64,000 nt of DNA from Ridgeia piscesae (lineage: Eukaryota > Annelida > Polychaeta > Sabellida > Siboglinidae), in contig JAODUO010000033.1 in the NCBI GenBank assembly GCA_025642075.2, forward strand, positions 727,501-791,500, given 5' to 3'. The notes below the pieces were generated by a model. The model did no database searches, had not been told where the DNA came from, and worked only from the letters and a program-made list of their open reading frames with translations. Positions 23,840-38,700 of the stretch are shown here, piece by piece (position 1 is the stretch's first letter; each line of letters opens with the position of its first letter). A program made the position numbers and the translations under genes.

Positions 23840-26800
23840 CTAAAACATACAACAGTTCATAGTGGTAGCCACGAGTAAAATAACAAAATCTATTACACTG
23901 ACACAGCAGAGCATCACACTATTACTTGGCAGTGTAACAAAGACTTAATGTGCATGTTAAAGGCATGACTGAGACCTGAATGCAGGACAAATGTATGAAA
24001 AACAACAGTGAAAAGTGTATATATGAACAGCCTATTTATTCACAGAAAGGTGGAAGTGACTATTTATACACCGATCTTGAATCTCTATTAAAGTTACCTT
24101 TAGGACGGGACTGCTGACCTGACCAGCAAGATGGTAGCTGGCTAGCTGCATCCTTGAGACTAGGAGCCTATTCTTCACTGCCATGTGAATTGGATAGGAC
24201 TTATTTAGGGTGAATTTAATGGCAATGTGGCTATTTTACCAAGGTAACTAACACTTTGGTTGCACCTGGGGAAAGTTTCAATGTATCATACAAGATTCTG
24301 TGTACTATATGATGTGGTGAACATAACATGCCCAGATCACCTTTGTGACAACGTGACGACACTCGGCAGATACTTACCCACTGTGCACCATTTGTTGCCC
24401 TGGACTACAGTTGAACAGCTGCACGACTTGCACAGACACTCATAGCCATCTTCCATGGCCGGATTGTTCTTACACACGGTGTAGTTTAAGTTACACGAAT
24501 GCCTCTTGCAGTGGTCCACAATCCCTACAACATTCAAGAAGCACGATATGTTAATGACCATAGCTTTATATAGAGACCCGTCCACCTGTCATTTGGATGG
24601 GTAAAAACGAATATGGATGGGTAGAAATATGGTGGACGGGTAACAAATGAAGGAGCAGTCTTCCAAAACCATAGATATTGTTAGTTATGCCTTGAAAGTG
24701 AGTGAAAATGGTGTCACATGTGTGTTTGTAGTCCATTTCAGGTCATCAGACACATTTAAAAAGTTTGTAAACTGGCTTAACAGTTAACATCCATGTGTCC
24801 ACCAAAACATGTGCGACTGGCAATAATTTTATCCTGCATAAAGCCCTGTTAATGATAGATCCATGCATGAATAAAGACATTTGTTCCTCATTAAGTAATA
24901 TGTCATAGTGTAATGAACTGTGAAAATAGCAATACATTTATTTAATACCATACTAAGTATAGGCCTGGAGAGTCAGAGTTCTTGTACAAGGCACTGACAG
25001 CTATGGCAGCCTACAAGTTCCACAGTATAACCAGAAAGGATGGGTTCATTTTTAGTCCCCATATTCTGTGTGTTTTGAGTCACATTTGCTGAATACTCAT
25101 GTAATATCAGCCAGGCATGTATGCATACCGACTAACACACTTCCACACATACAGCATTTCTAGTGCCAGTAAAACTCACTTGTCCCACAGTCGATTCCTG
25201 TGAAGTCCTTTGTACACTCACATATGGAGTCATTCTTAACCCTGTTCTTGCATGTGCCACCATTGTAACAGGTGATGTCAGCACAGTACTTGATGCCTGC
25301 AGCCAAAGAACAATCATTGTACACAACAGCAGAAATATCCATCCTCTTGAAGGGATAACCTGGCAGTTGAAATGATGCAGTCGATGTTTGTGTCAGGTGA
25401 CTGGGAATTCAGCCCTTACATCATCTGAGGAGTGGAACACTGAAGTGGTTTTGGTAAAACAGAGATTGTGCAGATATATACATATGTATGGTTAAAAATA
25501 CACCATAGATGTCATTCATCATGACATAAAGCACATTCAGTGTTATGCATGCACACACATGCACGCACGCACGCATGCACACAAACTTATGTAAACTCAC
25601 ATACATGACTCTAAAGGTAGCACTCTCTGTTGACAGTTGTCAGTGCTTACCAGCCTGTGTCTTACTAAATGTGTTTCTAACTATCAGAGGAAGGCTTTCA
25701 TCTATACATGTTCAGGTGGTCCAACAGAAGGGCATAACCCAAACACTGACCAGTTGACCAAATGAATAAGGAAGTAAAATTGTTGTCTTACGTATGTCAC
25801 ACTGACGGCCGCGGTAGCCAAGGTCACATTCACAGTGAGAACCAGTGTCAGTGTCTGGGACACACCGTCCATGGTCACACGCTGGTAGCTCCACACATGG
25901 AATCAGTCCTGCAATAACACAACATTAAGTGACTGATGAAGTGCGATATTAACATTAATAATCTTTATTTTATAAAGCACATAATTCCATAATGTTGTTT
26001 CATTAAAACTACAATATCAGAATTATAAAGATATATTGCAGCTTTGGAGAACAATCTTAAAACTCTGCAGATACTTTGTGGTTCATTTTCTTTGCAAAAG
26101 ATTGTAATGTATGCTAAAGCCTATGTGGTGAAATGTTTTTTGATATTTTGTAACCCTCAATAAATTGATGGAAATGTTTTCTTTAAAAATAAAAATATTA
26201 TTAAGACAAATGCATTAATGGCAAATATGATAAAAACAGATAACATTTCCACAAACTACTCTGATGCCACTGAAAATTATACGTGAAGGTGATATTTGAA
26301 CTCTTTCAAGCCGTACTGTTGATAAATAACGAAATGAAGCCCATTTGTAGAAAATATATAAAATAAAATATACATTATTACACAAAATCACGATCAGACT
26401 TGATAAAACAAAGAGTTAGCAATGATGGACAATATACAAAAGATGTGTTTTCTGGCATAACTTAATTTATTTCAGTTGTACAACTTACATGAATGACAAG
26501 TTGAATAATGTTTCTACACAAATGCCAAGAATTTAAAAATGTCTTTTTTGCCAAATTCCCCCTAAAAATGCATTATGATCATAGCATAGAAGCCCAAGTT
26601 CAGATTGCCACTTAAATGATAGAAGCCCAGGGGTCTATAAACTACAACATTATTGGACCAATCATAGAAGCCCAGGGGTGTACAGACTATCACAGCATTA
26701 GACCTTATAAGCCCAAAGATCATAAACTACCTGAGCATTACATCGTAGAAGCCCTGGGCCCAGTTTCATGGAGCCTACTTAAGAGATCGTAGCGGGCGAT

Positions 26801-29800
26801 AACTCGTCAAAAAACCAAAGTGTCGTAAAGTTACGCTAGTTGCGTATCACGGGTCTATTCTTCATAGTTGCATTTAGCTGCACCATGTAGGTGTAACTTT
26901 ACGCTAGTTGAAATATTTACGGTATGCTCCCCAAGTTCGCTGATGCTCCCGACACGCCCACTCTCAACATAATTATTTTTAATATTTACACTGGATATCC
27001 TATACATTTATCATAACTTGCCATTTATTATATGAATGGCAAAGGCGGCAGCTATAGAGAAAAAGGTTGTCCAGAAACACCACAAATACAGGGTTTCCCA
27101 CCGCAATCTAATTAGGCCAATTCTATGTCGATTTAATTATACAAATGATAAATTTGTCTCATGAAACCAGCCATAAGCTATAGACTGTAACCAGTAGACC
27201 ACATAAGCTACCACAGCATTAGACCATAGAAACACAAGGGTCTAGAATCTATCACAGCATTATACCATATACACACAGGGGTCTAGAAGCTACCACAGCA
27301 TTAGACCATAGAATCACAAGGGTCTAGAAGCTACCACAGCATTAGACCATAGAGACACAAGGGTCTAGGAGCTACCACACCATTAGACCATAGAAACACA
27401 GGGGTCAGAAGCTACCTCAACATCAGACCATAGAAACACAAGGGTCTAGAAGCTACCACAGCATTAGACCATAGAATCACAAGGGTCTAGAAGCTACCAC
27501 AGCATTAGACCATAGAGACACAAGGGTCTAGGAGCTACCATACCATTAGACCATAGAAACACAGGGGTCAGAAGCTACCTCAACATTAGACCATAGAGAC
27601 ACAAGGCTCTAGAAGCTACCACAACATTAGACCATAGAGACACAAGGGTCTAGAAGCTACCACAGCATTAGACCATAGACACACAGGGGTCTAGAAGCTA
27701 CCACAGCATTAAACCATAGACACACAGGGTCTAGAAGCTACCACAGCATTAGACCATAGACACACAGGGGTCTAGAAGCTACCACAGCATTAGACCATAG
27801 AAACACAGCGGTCTGGAAGCTACCACAGCATTACACCATAGAAACACAAGGGTCTAGAAGCTACTACAGCATTAGACCATAGAAACACAGCGGTCTGGAA
27901 GCTACCACAGCATTAGACCATAGAAACGCAAGGGTGTAGAAGCTACTACAGCATTAGACAATAGAATCACACAGCGGTCTTGAAGCTACCACAACATTAG
28001 ACCATAGACACACAAGGGTCTAGAAGCTACCACAGCATTAGACCATAGACACACAAGGGTCTAGAAGCTACCACAGCATTAGACCATAGACACACAAGGG
28101 TCTAGAAGCTACTACAGCATTAGACCATAGACACACAGTGGTCTGGAAGTTACCACAGCATTAGACCATAGGCACACAAGGGTCTAGAAGCTACTACAGC
28201 ATTGGACCATAGACACACAGCGGTCTGGAAGCTACCACAGCATTAGACCATAGAAACACAAGGGTCTAGAAGCTACTACAGCATTAGACCATAGAAACAC
28301 AGCGGTCTGGAAGCTACCACAGCATTAGACCATAGAAACACAGGGTCTAGAAGCTACTACAGCATTAGACCATAGACACACAGCGGTCTGGAAGCTACCA
28401 CAGCATTAGACCATAGACACACAGGTCTAGAAGCTACCACAGCATTAGACCGTAGAAACACAAGGGTCTAGAAGCTACTACAGCATTAGCCCATAGAAAC
28501 ACAAGGGTCTAGGAGCTACCACACCATTAGACCATAGACACACAGGGGTCTAGAAGCTACCACAGCATTAGACCATAGAAACACAGCGGTCTGGAAGCTA
28601 CCACAGCATTACACCATAGAAACACAAGGGTCTAGAAGCTACTACAGCATTAGACCATAGAAACACAGCGGTCTGGAAGCTACCACAGCATTAGACCATA
28701 GAAACACAAGGGTCTAGAAGCTACTACAGCATTAGACCATAGAACACACAGCGGTCTGAAGCTACCACAGCATTAGACCATAGACACACAAGGGTCTAGA
28801 AGCTACTACAGCATTAGACCATAGACACACAGTGGTCTGGAAGCTACCACAGCATTAGACCATAGACACACAAGGGTCTAGAAGCTACTACAGCATTAGA
28901 CCATAGACACACAGCGGTCTGGAAGCTACCACAGCATTAGACCATAGGCACACAAGGGTCTAGAAGCTACACAGCATTAGACCATAGACACACAAGGGTC
29001 TAGAAGCTACCACAGCATTAGACCATAGAGACACAGGGTCTAGAAGCTACCACAGCATTAGACCATAGACACACAAGGGTCTAGAAGCTACCACAGCATT
29101 AGACCATAGACACACAGGGTCTAGAAGCTACCACAGCATTAGACCATAGACACACAGGGGTCTAGAAGCTACCACAGCATTAGACCATAGAAACACAGGG
29201 TCTAGAAGCTACCACAGCATTAGACCATAGAAACACAGGGTCTAGAAGCTACCACAGCATTAGACCATAGAAACACAGCGGTCTGGAAGCTACCACAGCA
29301 TTACACCATAGAAACACAAGGGTCTAGAAGCTACTACAGCATTAGACCATAGAAACACAGCGGTCTGGAAGCTATCACAGCATTAGACCATATAAACGCA
29401 AGGGTGTAGAAGCTACTACAGCATTAGACAATAGAATCACACAGCGGTCTTGAAGCTACCGCAACATTAGACCATAGACACACAAGGGTCTAGAAGCTAC
29501 CACAGCATTAGACCATAGACACACAAGGGTCTAGAAGCTACCACAGCATTAGACCATAGACACACAAGGGTCTAGAAGCTACTACAGCATTAGACCATAG
29601 ACACACAGTGGTCTGGAAGTTACCACAGCATTAGACCATAGGCACACAAGGGTCTAGAAGCTACTACAGCATTGGACCATAGACACACAGCGGTCTGGAA
29701 GCTACCACAGCATTAGACCATAGAAACACAAGGGTCTAGAAGCTACTACAGCATTAGACCATAGAAACACAGCGGTCTGGAAGCTACCACAGCATTAGAC

Positions 29801-32746
29801 CATAGAAACACAGGGTCTAGAAGCTACTACAGCATTAGACCATAGACACACAGCGGTCTGGAAGCTACCACAGCATTAGACCATAGACACACAGGTCTAG
29901 AAGCTACCACAGCATTAGACCGTAGAAACACAAGGGTCTAGAAGCTACTACAGCATTAGCCCATAGAAACACAAGGGTCTAGGAGCTACCACACCATTAG
30001 ACCATAGACACACAGGGGTCTAGAAGCTACCACAGCATTAGACCATAGAAACACAGCGGTCTGGAAGCTACCGCAGCATTACACCATAGAAACACAAGGG
30101 TCTAGAAGCTACTACAGCATTAGACCATAGAAACACAGCGGTCTGGAAGCTACCACAGCATTAGACCATAGAAACGCAAGGGTGTAGAAGCTACTACAGC
30201 ATTAGACAATAGAATCACACAGCGGTCTTGAAGCTACCACAGCATTAGACCATAGACACACAAGGGTCTAGAAGCTACCACAGCATTAGACCATAGACAC
30301 ACAAGGGTCTAGAAGCTACCACAGCATTAGACCATAGACACACAAGGGTCTAGAAGCTACTACAGCATTAGACCATAGACACACAGTGGTCTGGAAGTTA
30401 CCACAGCATTAGACCATAGGCACACAAGGGTCTAGAAGCTACTACAGCATTGGACCATAGACACACAGCTGTCTGGAAGCTACCACAGCATTAGACCATA
30501 GGCACACAAGGGTCTAGAAGCTACTACAGCATTGGACCATAGACACACAGCGGTCTGGAAGCTACCACAGCATTAGACCATAGAAACACAAGGGTCTAGA
30601 AGCTACTACAGCATTAGACCATAGAAACACAGCGGTCTGGAAGCTACCACAGCATTAGACCATAGAAACACAGGGTCTAGAAGCTACTACAGCATTAGAC
30701 CATAGACACACAGTGGTCTGGAAGTTACCACAGCATTAGACCATAGGCACACAAGGGTCTAGAAGCTACTACAGCATTGGACCATAGACACACAGCGGTC
30801 TGGAAGCTACCACAGCATTAGACCATAGACACACAAGGGTCTAGAAGCTACTACAGCATTAGACCATAGACACACAGTGGTCTGGAAGTTACCACAGCAT
30901 TAGACCATAGGCACACAAGGGTCTAGAAGCTACTACAGCATTGGACCATAGACACACAGCGGTCTGGAAGCTACCACAGCATTAGACCATAGAAACACAA
31001 GGGTCTAGAAGCTACTACAGCATTAGACCATAGAAACACAGCGGTCTGGAAGCTACCACAGCATTAGACCATAGAAACACAGGGTCTAGAAGCTACTACA
31101 GCATTAGACCATAGACACACAGCGGTCTGGAAGCTACCACAGCATTAGACCATAGACACACAGGTCTAGAAGCTACCACAGCATTAGACCGTAGAAACAC
31201 AAGGGTCTAGAAGCTACTACAGCATTAGCCCATAGAAACACAAGGGTCTAGGAGCTACCACACCATTAGACCATAGACACACAGGTCTAGAAGAAGCTAC
31301 CACAGCATTAGACCATAGACACACAGGTCTAGAAGCTACCACAGCATTAGCCCATAGAAACACAGATCTAGAATCTACCACAGCATTAGCCCATAGAAAC
31401 ACAAGGGTCTAGAAGCTACCACAGCATTAGACCATAGAAACACAAGGGTCTAGAAGCCACTACAGCATTAGCCCATAGAAACACAAGGGTCTAGAAGCTA
31501 CCACAGCATTAGACCATAGAAACACAAGGGTCTAGAAGCTACCACAGCATTAGACCATAGAAACACAGGGGTCTAGAATCTACCACAACATTAGACCATA
31601 GAAACACAAGGGTCTAGAAGCTACCACAGCATTAGACCATAGAAACACAGGGGTCTAGAATCTACCACAACATTAGACCATAGAAACACACGGGTCTAGA
31701 ACCTATCACACTATTAGAACATAGAAACAAGGGGTGTAGAACGTACCACACTATTAGAACATAGAAACACAGGGGTCTAGACCCTACCACAGCATTAGAC
31801 CAGAGAAGACTATGTGTCAGTAAACTGTCACAGTATTAAATCATAGAAACTCGGGGTGTAAAAGTTACTAATACTAAAACCATCATCATTATATTTACTG
31901 GACTAACATATTTGTATGACTGTTACTCACGGATTTCACAGTTCGTTCCTTTATAGCCAGGTGCACAGTTACACCTGAAGCCACTGAGGGTGTCTTCACA
32001 TGTCGCACCGTTCAAACATTCCACTTTCGCACACTGCGTACGAGCTGCAAACATAAACTGTTGAATTAATGTGTCTGTCCTACACAGGGCTCATCATCTT
32101 CCATTATTTACATTCCGGCATCATTCTGATTATAGCCACTGAAGATGCAGATCAGTGATCATGTGACACAAGTAGCTCAATCATCCTATTATGACCTCAT
32201 TTAAATAGCATACACACGCACGCACGCACACACACAAGCACGCACACACACACACACACAAAACTACATGTGACCCAGATCTAAGTAATACAATGATATC
32301 TCAATTACTATTTGATATCTTGACAGGATTTTATGAATTAACACAGATCACCCAGAAGCCAATGAACGATATTTGTTACAGATGACAGCTCAAGGAGTAC
32401 GGGAGAATGTGTATTATTCGAAGCCATCGATACCTTTTTCTGTTGTCGTAATAAATAATTGAGACACCTCATGACATAAGCTTGTATTAAGATGTTTAAA
32501 ACTGAATGTTTTGTTACATAATCATGAAGAATATACAACGTAGATTTGTACAGTATATAATAAAACAAAAACCGTAATTTTTCTATACCATGCGAGGCTT
32601 TAAGAGAAACAACTGTTAATTCCCCATTCTGGTCTGTACTTTCTTATGTCATTATGAATACCTGTAGAAACATCCATTACGTAGAAAAGTTTGGACAAAT
32701 TGTGACATGTTCTTTATAGTTATAATACACACATGCGCACATGCAT

Positions 32747-32777
<31 letters not shown>

Positions 32778-35700
32778 TCCAGAAAGTATATATGAACAAA
32801 TCTCAACGTACGTTCTTGTTTACATGATTTTACAACATCCTCGTAATCCCAGGCAGATCGGTTGCCAGCCCGGTAGAACACGTGTCTTCCATCTTCGTAC
32901 GACCACACAAAACCTTCCGTATTGTATGTGTGGTCCATATTGCAAGCTATGTACATTGCGCAATTGTACGGATGATCAAGGAGGTTTTCATTGCGATCAA
33001 ATTTATCCTTTCCACATATAGTGGTTTTATCTGAAATAAAAAATTAAAACATGTAATCATCATTGATGTCAGTCACCACAAATATACACAATGGTTTAAT
33101 CGCCACTCTTGTTTCAGTTGAATTTAAACTGAATTTGGATTTAGTTGAACTTTATTATTTATTCCGGTTTGCAATTCTGATTCCATTACTTTCATACAGA
33201 CCAATTCCAACTACGGAGTCAGGATAAGTCTAGGATTCAACACCAGTTGAAACTTAACTAGTTTACATATGCAATTTCCAAATCTCTACATAAATAAACA
33301 TAGCAGAAACTCAACCAAGATGCAACAGTTGAATATGCTTTGAAATTCAAATGAACTTTGTGAAATTTGCATGTGAAATAATTTTTTTATGAATTTCTCA
33401 ACTGCTCCAGTAGTTGAATTTCAACCAGGTTTCAGCCGTATGTGATGATCTTCACAGGCTGAAAGCCATAACATTTTTGTTTAAGAAACAATGGTTTCAC
33501 TTGAGATCACTTACCATGAGCAAGTGACAAAAAGACACTTCAACTTAGACCACAACACAATAAATACAATTGCAATAAGTGATCGTTGACTGCCATATAG
33601 CCATGCTAAATGCATTCCCAGTATGATAAATATGTCATTAAAATGACACAGGAAAGTAAAACATCCAATTTTGGGGATGGCAATCTGTATTTTTGACCTA
33701 AGATTCTGTAAGAATCTGTATCAATATGTATAAGATAACTCGTATACAAATTTGCCGTGCATACCATAACAACACACGAATACAACAAATATATATAGCA
33801 AATAAACACCCAATATAATTTAATAGAAACATTGTTTAACCAAAAAAAGAAACCTAAACAAGTGCAGAGAATTTGGCAAACAAGCAAAATAAATGGGACA
33901 TTTTTCAGTTATTAAAGGCCAAACCACACCTACTATTAATGTAATAAAAATTCTATTAAACTTTTATAACAAGGCCAAATAATTCAGAACAATCTACTCC
34001 ACTCTTGTTGCTCTGCAATGATTCAAACATTGCATTAACATAATCTTTACCCATTCTTAAATATTATTTGTCTGCTCAGTAACTGAATATAATAATTCTC
34101 CCCAAAATGTTTTATTTAGCCTATATTATAGATCGACTGTAATACTAGCCTGGGTGATGCAGGCTATAATTACTATAAAAATATGTTTTTGACATGCATC
34201 TTTCTAACTGTAATATGTTCTGCTGATGAGAGTTGTCAAATATACATTAGATCAAACCTATGTTGGTATTGGGTTAAATATTTACCTGATGGCACATCAA
34301 TTAACGCCGTGTACTGAGAGATAGTAGGCAACCTGTCATTTACGGTGTTGTACTCGTATCAATCTTATAACTGGTGTCAACAATAGGTCAAGCAGGTGTC
34401 CATTGTCCAGGCAACACAATACTGGATTGAAGTAAGCTGTGAACCTGGCTAACTGAAAGGATTAACTTGGCTAACTGAAGGGATTAACTTGGCTAACTGA
34501 AGGGATTAACTTGGCTAACTGAAGGGATTAACTTGGCTAACTGAAGGGATTAACTTGGCTAACTGAAGGGATTAACTTGGCTAACTGAAGGGATTAACTT
34601 GGCTAACTGAAGGGATTAACTTGGCTAACTGAAGGGATTAACTTGGCTAACTGAAGGGATTAACTTGGCTAACTGAAGGGATTAACTTGGCTAACTGAAA
34701 GGATTAACTTGGCTAACTGAAGGGATTAACTTGGCTAACTGAAGGGATTAACTTGGCTAACTGAAGGGATTAACTTGGCTAACTGAAGGGATTAACTTGG
34801 CTAACTGAAAGGATTAACTTGGCTAACTGAAGGGATTAACTTGGCTAACTGAAGGGATTAACTTGGCTAACTGAAGGGATTAACTTGGCTAACTGAAGGG
34901 ATTAACTTGGCTAACTGAAAGGATTAACTTGGCTAACTGAAGGGATTAACTTGGCTAACTGAAGGGATTAACTTGGCTAACTGAAGGGATTAACTTGGCT
35001 AACTGAAGGGATTAACTTGGCTAACTGAAAGGATTAACTTGGCTAACTGAAGGGATTAACTTGGCTAACTGAAGGGATTAACTTGGCTAACTGAAGGGAT
35101 TAACTTGGCTAACTGAAGGGATTAACTTGGCTAACTGAAGGGATTAACTTGGCTAACTGAAGGGATTAACTTGGCTAACTGAAGGGATTAACTTGGCTAA
35201 CTGAAAGGATTAACTTGGCTAACTGAAGGGATTAACTTGGCTAACTGAAGGGATTAACTTGGCTAACTGAAGGGATTAACTTGGCTAACTGAAGGGATTA
35301 ACTTGGCTAACTGAAAGGATTAACTTGGCTAACTGAAGGGATTAACTTGGCTAACTGAAGGGATTAACTTGGCTAACTGAAGGGATTAACTTGGCTAACT
35401 GAAGGGATTAACTTGGCTAACTGAAGGGATTAACTTGGATAACTGAAGGGATTAACTTGGCTAACTGAAGGGATTAACTTGGCTAACTGAAGGGATTAAC
35501 TTGGCTAACTGAAAGGATTAACTTGGCTAACTGAAGGGATTAACTTGGCTAACTGAAGGGATTAACTTGGCTAACTGAAGGGATTAACGACCTATTGTTT
35601 ACCGTGCAGGGCAAGTCACGCTGACTGGTTATTCGGGTCGGTTTCATGTCCGATCGTTTAGGCAATTTCAACGGAGGCAGGCAAGAAATAATGCAGTCAT

Positions 35701-38700
35701 GTACTGCTTATAACGTTACTAATAATAAATAAATTAATATTTTCGCAAAATAGCAAACTGTTTCGTCTATGGCGCAACTGGAGATTGGCAGCGCTAGCCT
35801 CGCAGATGGCATCATTCCCACCCGTGGAGCCACCTGCTGCAGTTTTTACAACTAACATTTACGAGCGCGCGCCTTCATCTGCACGCTACAATAAAATAAT
35901 CAGTGGTTTAGTTCGTTCATTTCGAATTGATTTGTATACTTAGTCACTAACAACAATGTGATTAAAAATTATTTCTCCATAAATTTTGTACAAATTGGTA
36001 TCAAAATTGAGTACAGCCATCACTTAAAAAAATGCCAAATTCTGTATCGGATACGGGTCACTCATATCAGGTGGCCGGTCTGCATGTCCTTGACCGACTG
36101 TCGCAGGACACTGTGTCATATTGACCAAGAGTGGGACATATAGAGCAGATAAATGAAAGAAAGAAGTAGTGATGAGAACGAGTGCTGATAAACCTACCTA
36201 TACGACAGTTGGGTAACGCTGGCTCACTGGAACATCCACACTTCGGACACATGCAGACATAGTTGTCTGGACCCTTGCTGATACAAGTTCCACCATGTTC
36301 ACACGGATTGTGCCTGTCGCAATATGGACGCCCTGGTCACAAAACAAAACTAACACTTTCATTTTGTTTAGTAACTTTGTCCCAACATTGAGCTGTACTG
36401 AAACAAACTAAAACATGCAGTTATTAAAAAGTTGCAAAACTACAATACATCTTGTAAAATCAAATCATGAAATGTGACGTGTTATAACGAAATGAGATGT
36501 ATGTCAGTGAATTTGATTTTGAGAAAACACCGCATAAACATGCAACGATGAATTTCGACGATTGTGACTTTTTTGTCACCAAAGTATACATTGGTATCTT
36601 TTTGTCAATTGGCAATGCTTATTTCTCGTTTATATTATTATTTAGTACATTTTATAGCCGTTTTAGACACACTACGTAACATTTTACGCATGAATTTCGT
36701 AAAACAGAACCGATAAATCGCACTAGTTCATGTCGCATTCTTTGGGGTTTCCCTCAACGCATGGCGGACTTATTTGGTACTACAGGAAAGCCCTGAACGC
36801 CCTCTTTTGGATTCTTGTAGTAGAAATCCCCACTGACGTCAGTGTAAGCCAATAGCAGCGCTTAATGCGAGAGGCCTATCTGTGAACAAACCTCACTAGA
36901 CGCCGTGAGGAGCTGACAGGGGGCCCCTGATTGGCTTAGAGCTGTGCACGCAGGCGCAGTGCGCTCTCGCTAGCCATAAAGAATGTGGAATCGATCGGGT
37001 CGCTGCTAAAAAACATTGCTAAATACTCAGATTATGTTGTAATAATTTCAGTAAACAGTTAGCATGATATATCTTTGACAGCAAACATGCCTTGGGAGTT
37101 TATTTTGTATGCATCAAATGGATAATAGAAGCAAAACGGCTGATTTTGGATCGACAATGTACTCGACTGTGTGCTTATGTGACTGTGAACTTCAAATGCG
37201 TTTTTCTCCGTTTGAAACTTTCTACCCTAGAAATAGGGCTGTGTGTGAAATATGTTCATAATTTTTACACCGTTGGAAAGATTAATACATCTTCTTTCCA
37301 ATAGTGTGACTAACTCAATTTTGTGTTTTTTTTTGACAAACGGCTCATTTTGTTACAACACGTCACAAATAACTTTGGTTTGATGCACAAGCATTCTGAT
37401 ACTGTATGTACTGTGGATACCAGGGGCAGTATTAGGATTATTTGTTATGTAAAGTGGAGTATATTTAATCATGTTATACATGAGGACAACATGTGGCTTG
37501 TGAACAAATGTGTGTGTGCGTGCATGTGTCTGTGCGTGTGTGTACAGATATATGTAAGCAACAAACTATATACAACCAATTGGCCATAATTTGTTAAACT
37601 AGTCGCACAATAGCATATTGTGTACACATCAATATAATTATAATCAATATTTAAAATAGACAAACTTTAATTAAAACTTGCCTTAAGGAGATCAGTAGTG
37701 AGACCAATTACAAGTAGCGGTTCATTCAGTTTTTTAAAGAGAAGTTTTCTAAATAAACCAATGGGATAAACATTGTATATATGAAGCCAAGAAAACACTG
37801 ACGTTGACACAATTTGGTGGTTGTGTTGTAGACATAGTCAGAAGCACAGCCGTTTGAGTCACACTGTCCAACTTCAGCATATCCACAGTGGTCACAGTTG
37901 GTGGGACAAGCTACAAAATAACATACACTTTGTTGGTTCTTTAGTGCTGAGGCAGAGAGGGAGAGGGAGAGAGAGAGGGAGAGAGAGAGTGAGAGAGATT
38001 ACTTAGTGACACGCCTTTAGTGACATGTCTGATCGGCAATGATGACAGTGATTCGGACTTGTCTGAATTGAGTGAGGATGACTGTGTGTGTGACACAGAG
38101 TTAGACTTGGTCTTGGAAAAATAAGTCAACGGATCTGTCAACTCAATGGTGACAGTGTTGATGACGACCCAGCTACATTTGTGGAGGGAACGGAATATTT
38201 GGCAGATGTCATCATGCCTGACAACAAGAGTTCTCCTCAGAGCTAACCACATATTCATGGATGAATTTGCTACCTCTTGCATGTTTACTGTTAATGTACA
38301 TTTCTGCTAATAAACAACTACAACTTTGTTGCAGGGTGCCCTCGTTAAAAAAATAATGTGACTATAAGAGTTGGTAACTAGTTTTAGTATTCCAAAGCTA
38401 AAGTACACACCTACATTTTCTTTACTGCATTGGACATGGAAATAGCACTGGATATTTTATTGTATACTCATAATAATACTGCAGCAACTTTTTATTTGGC
38501 ATTACTTATGATGATAATTACAAACTCTACAGGTACATTTCTCCTGCATTCATGTTTGACGGGTGTCCTGATTAAGTTCATAATAATTTTAAAACAAGTA
38601 GCCATCAAAATTGGATAATTTATTCAGTGTAACAAAGCTACCAAACAGCTGCATTTACTTCAAAGGGATGTATACACTAATAGCAAAAGTAATTGTGTTA

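Noticed and set aside
37941..38282. - strand frame of 113 codons (also at 40299-40601)
   Set aside because: It lies in a duplicated intron block and is conserved only because the duplication is recent. The + strand acidic frame there (S-D-S-D-L-S-E-L-S-E-D-D) hints at an old transposon but is too short to call.
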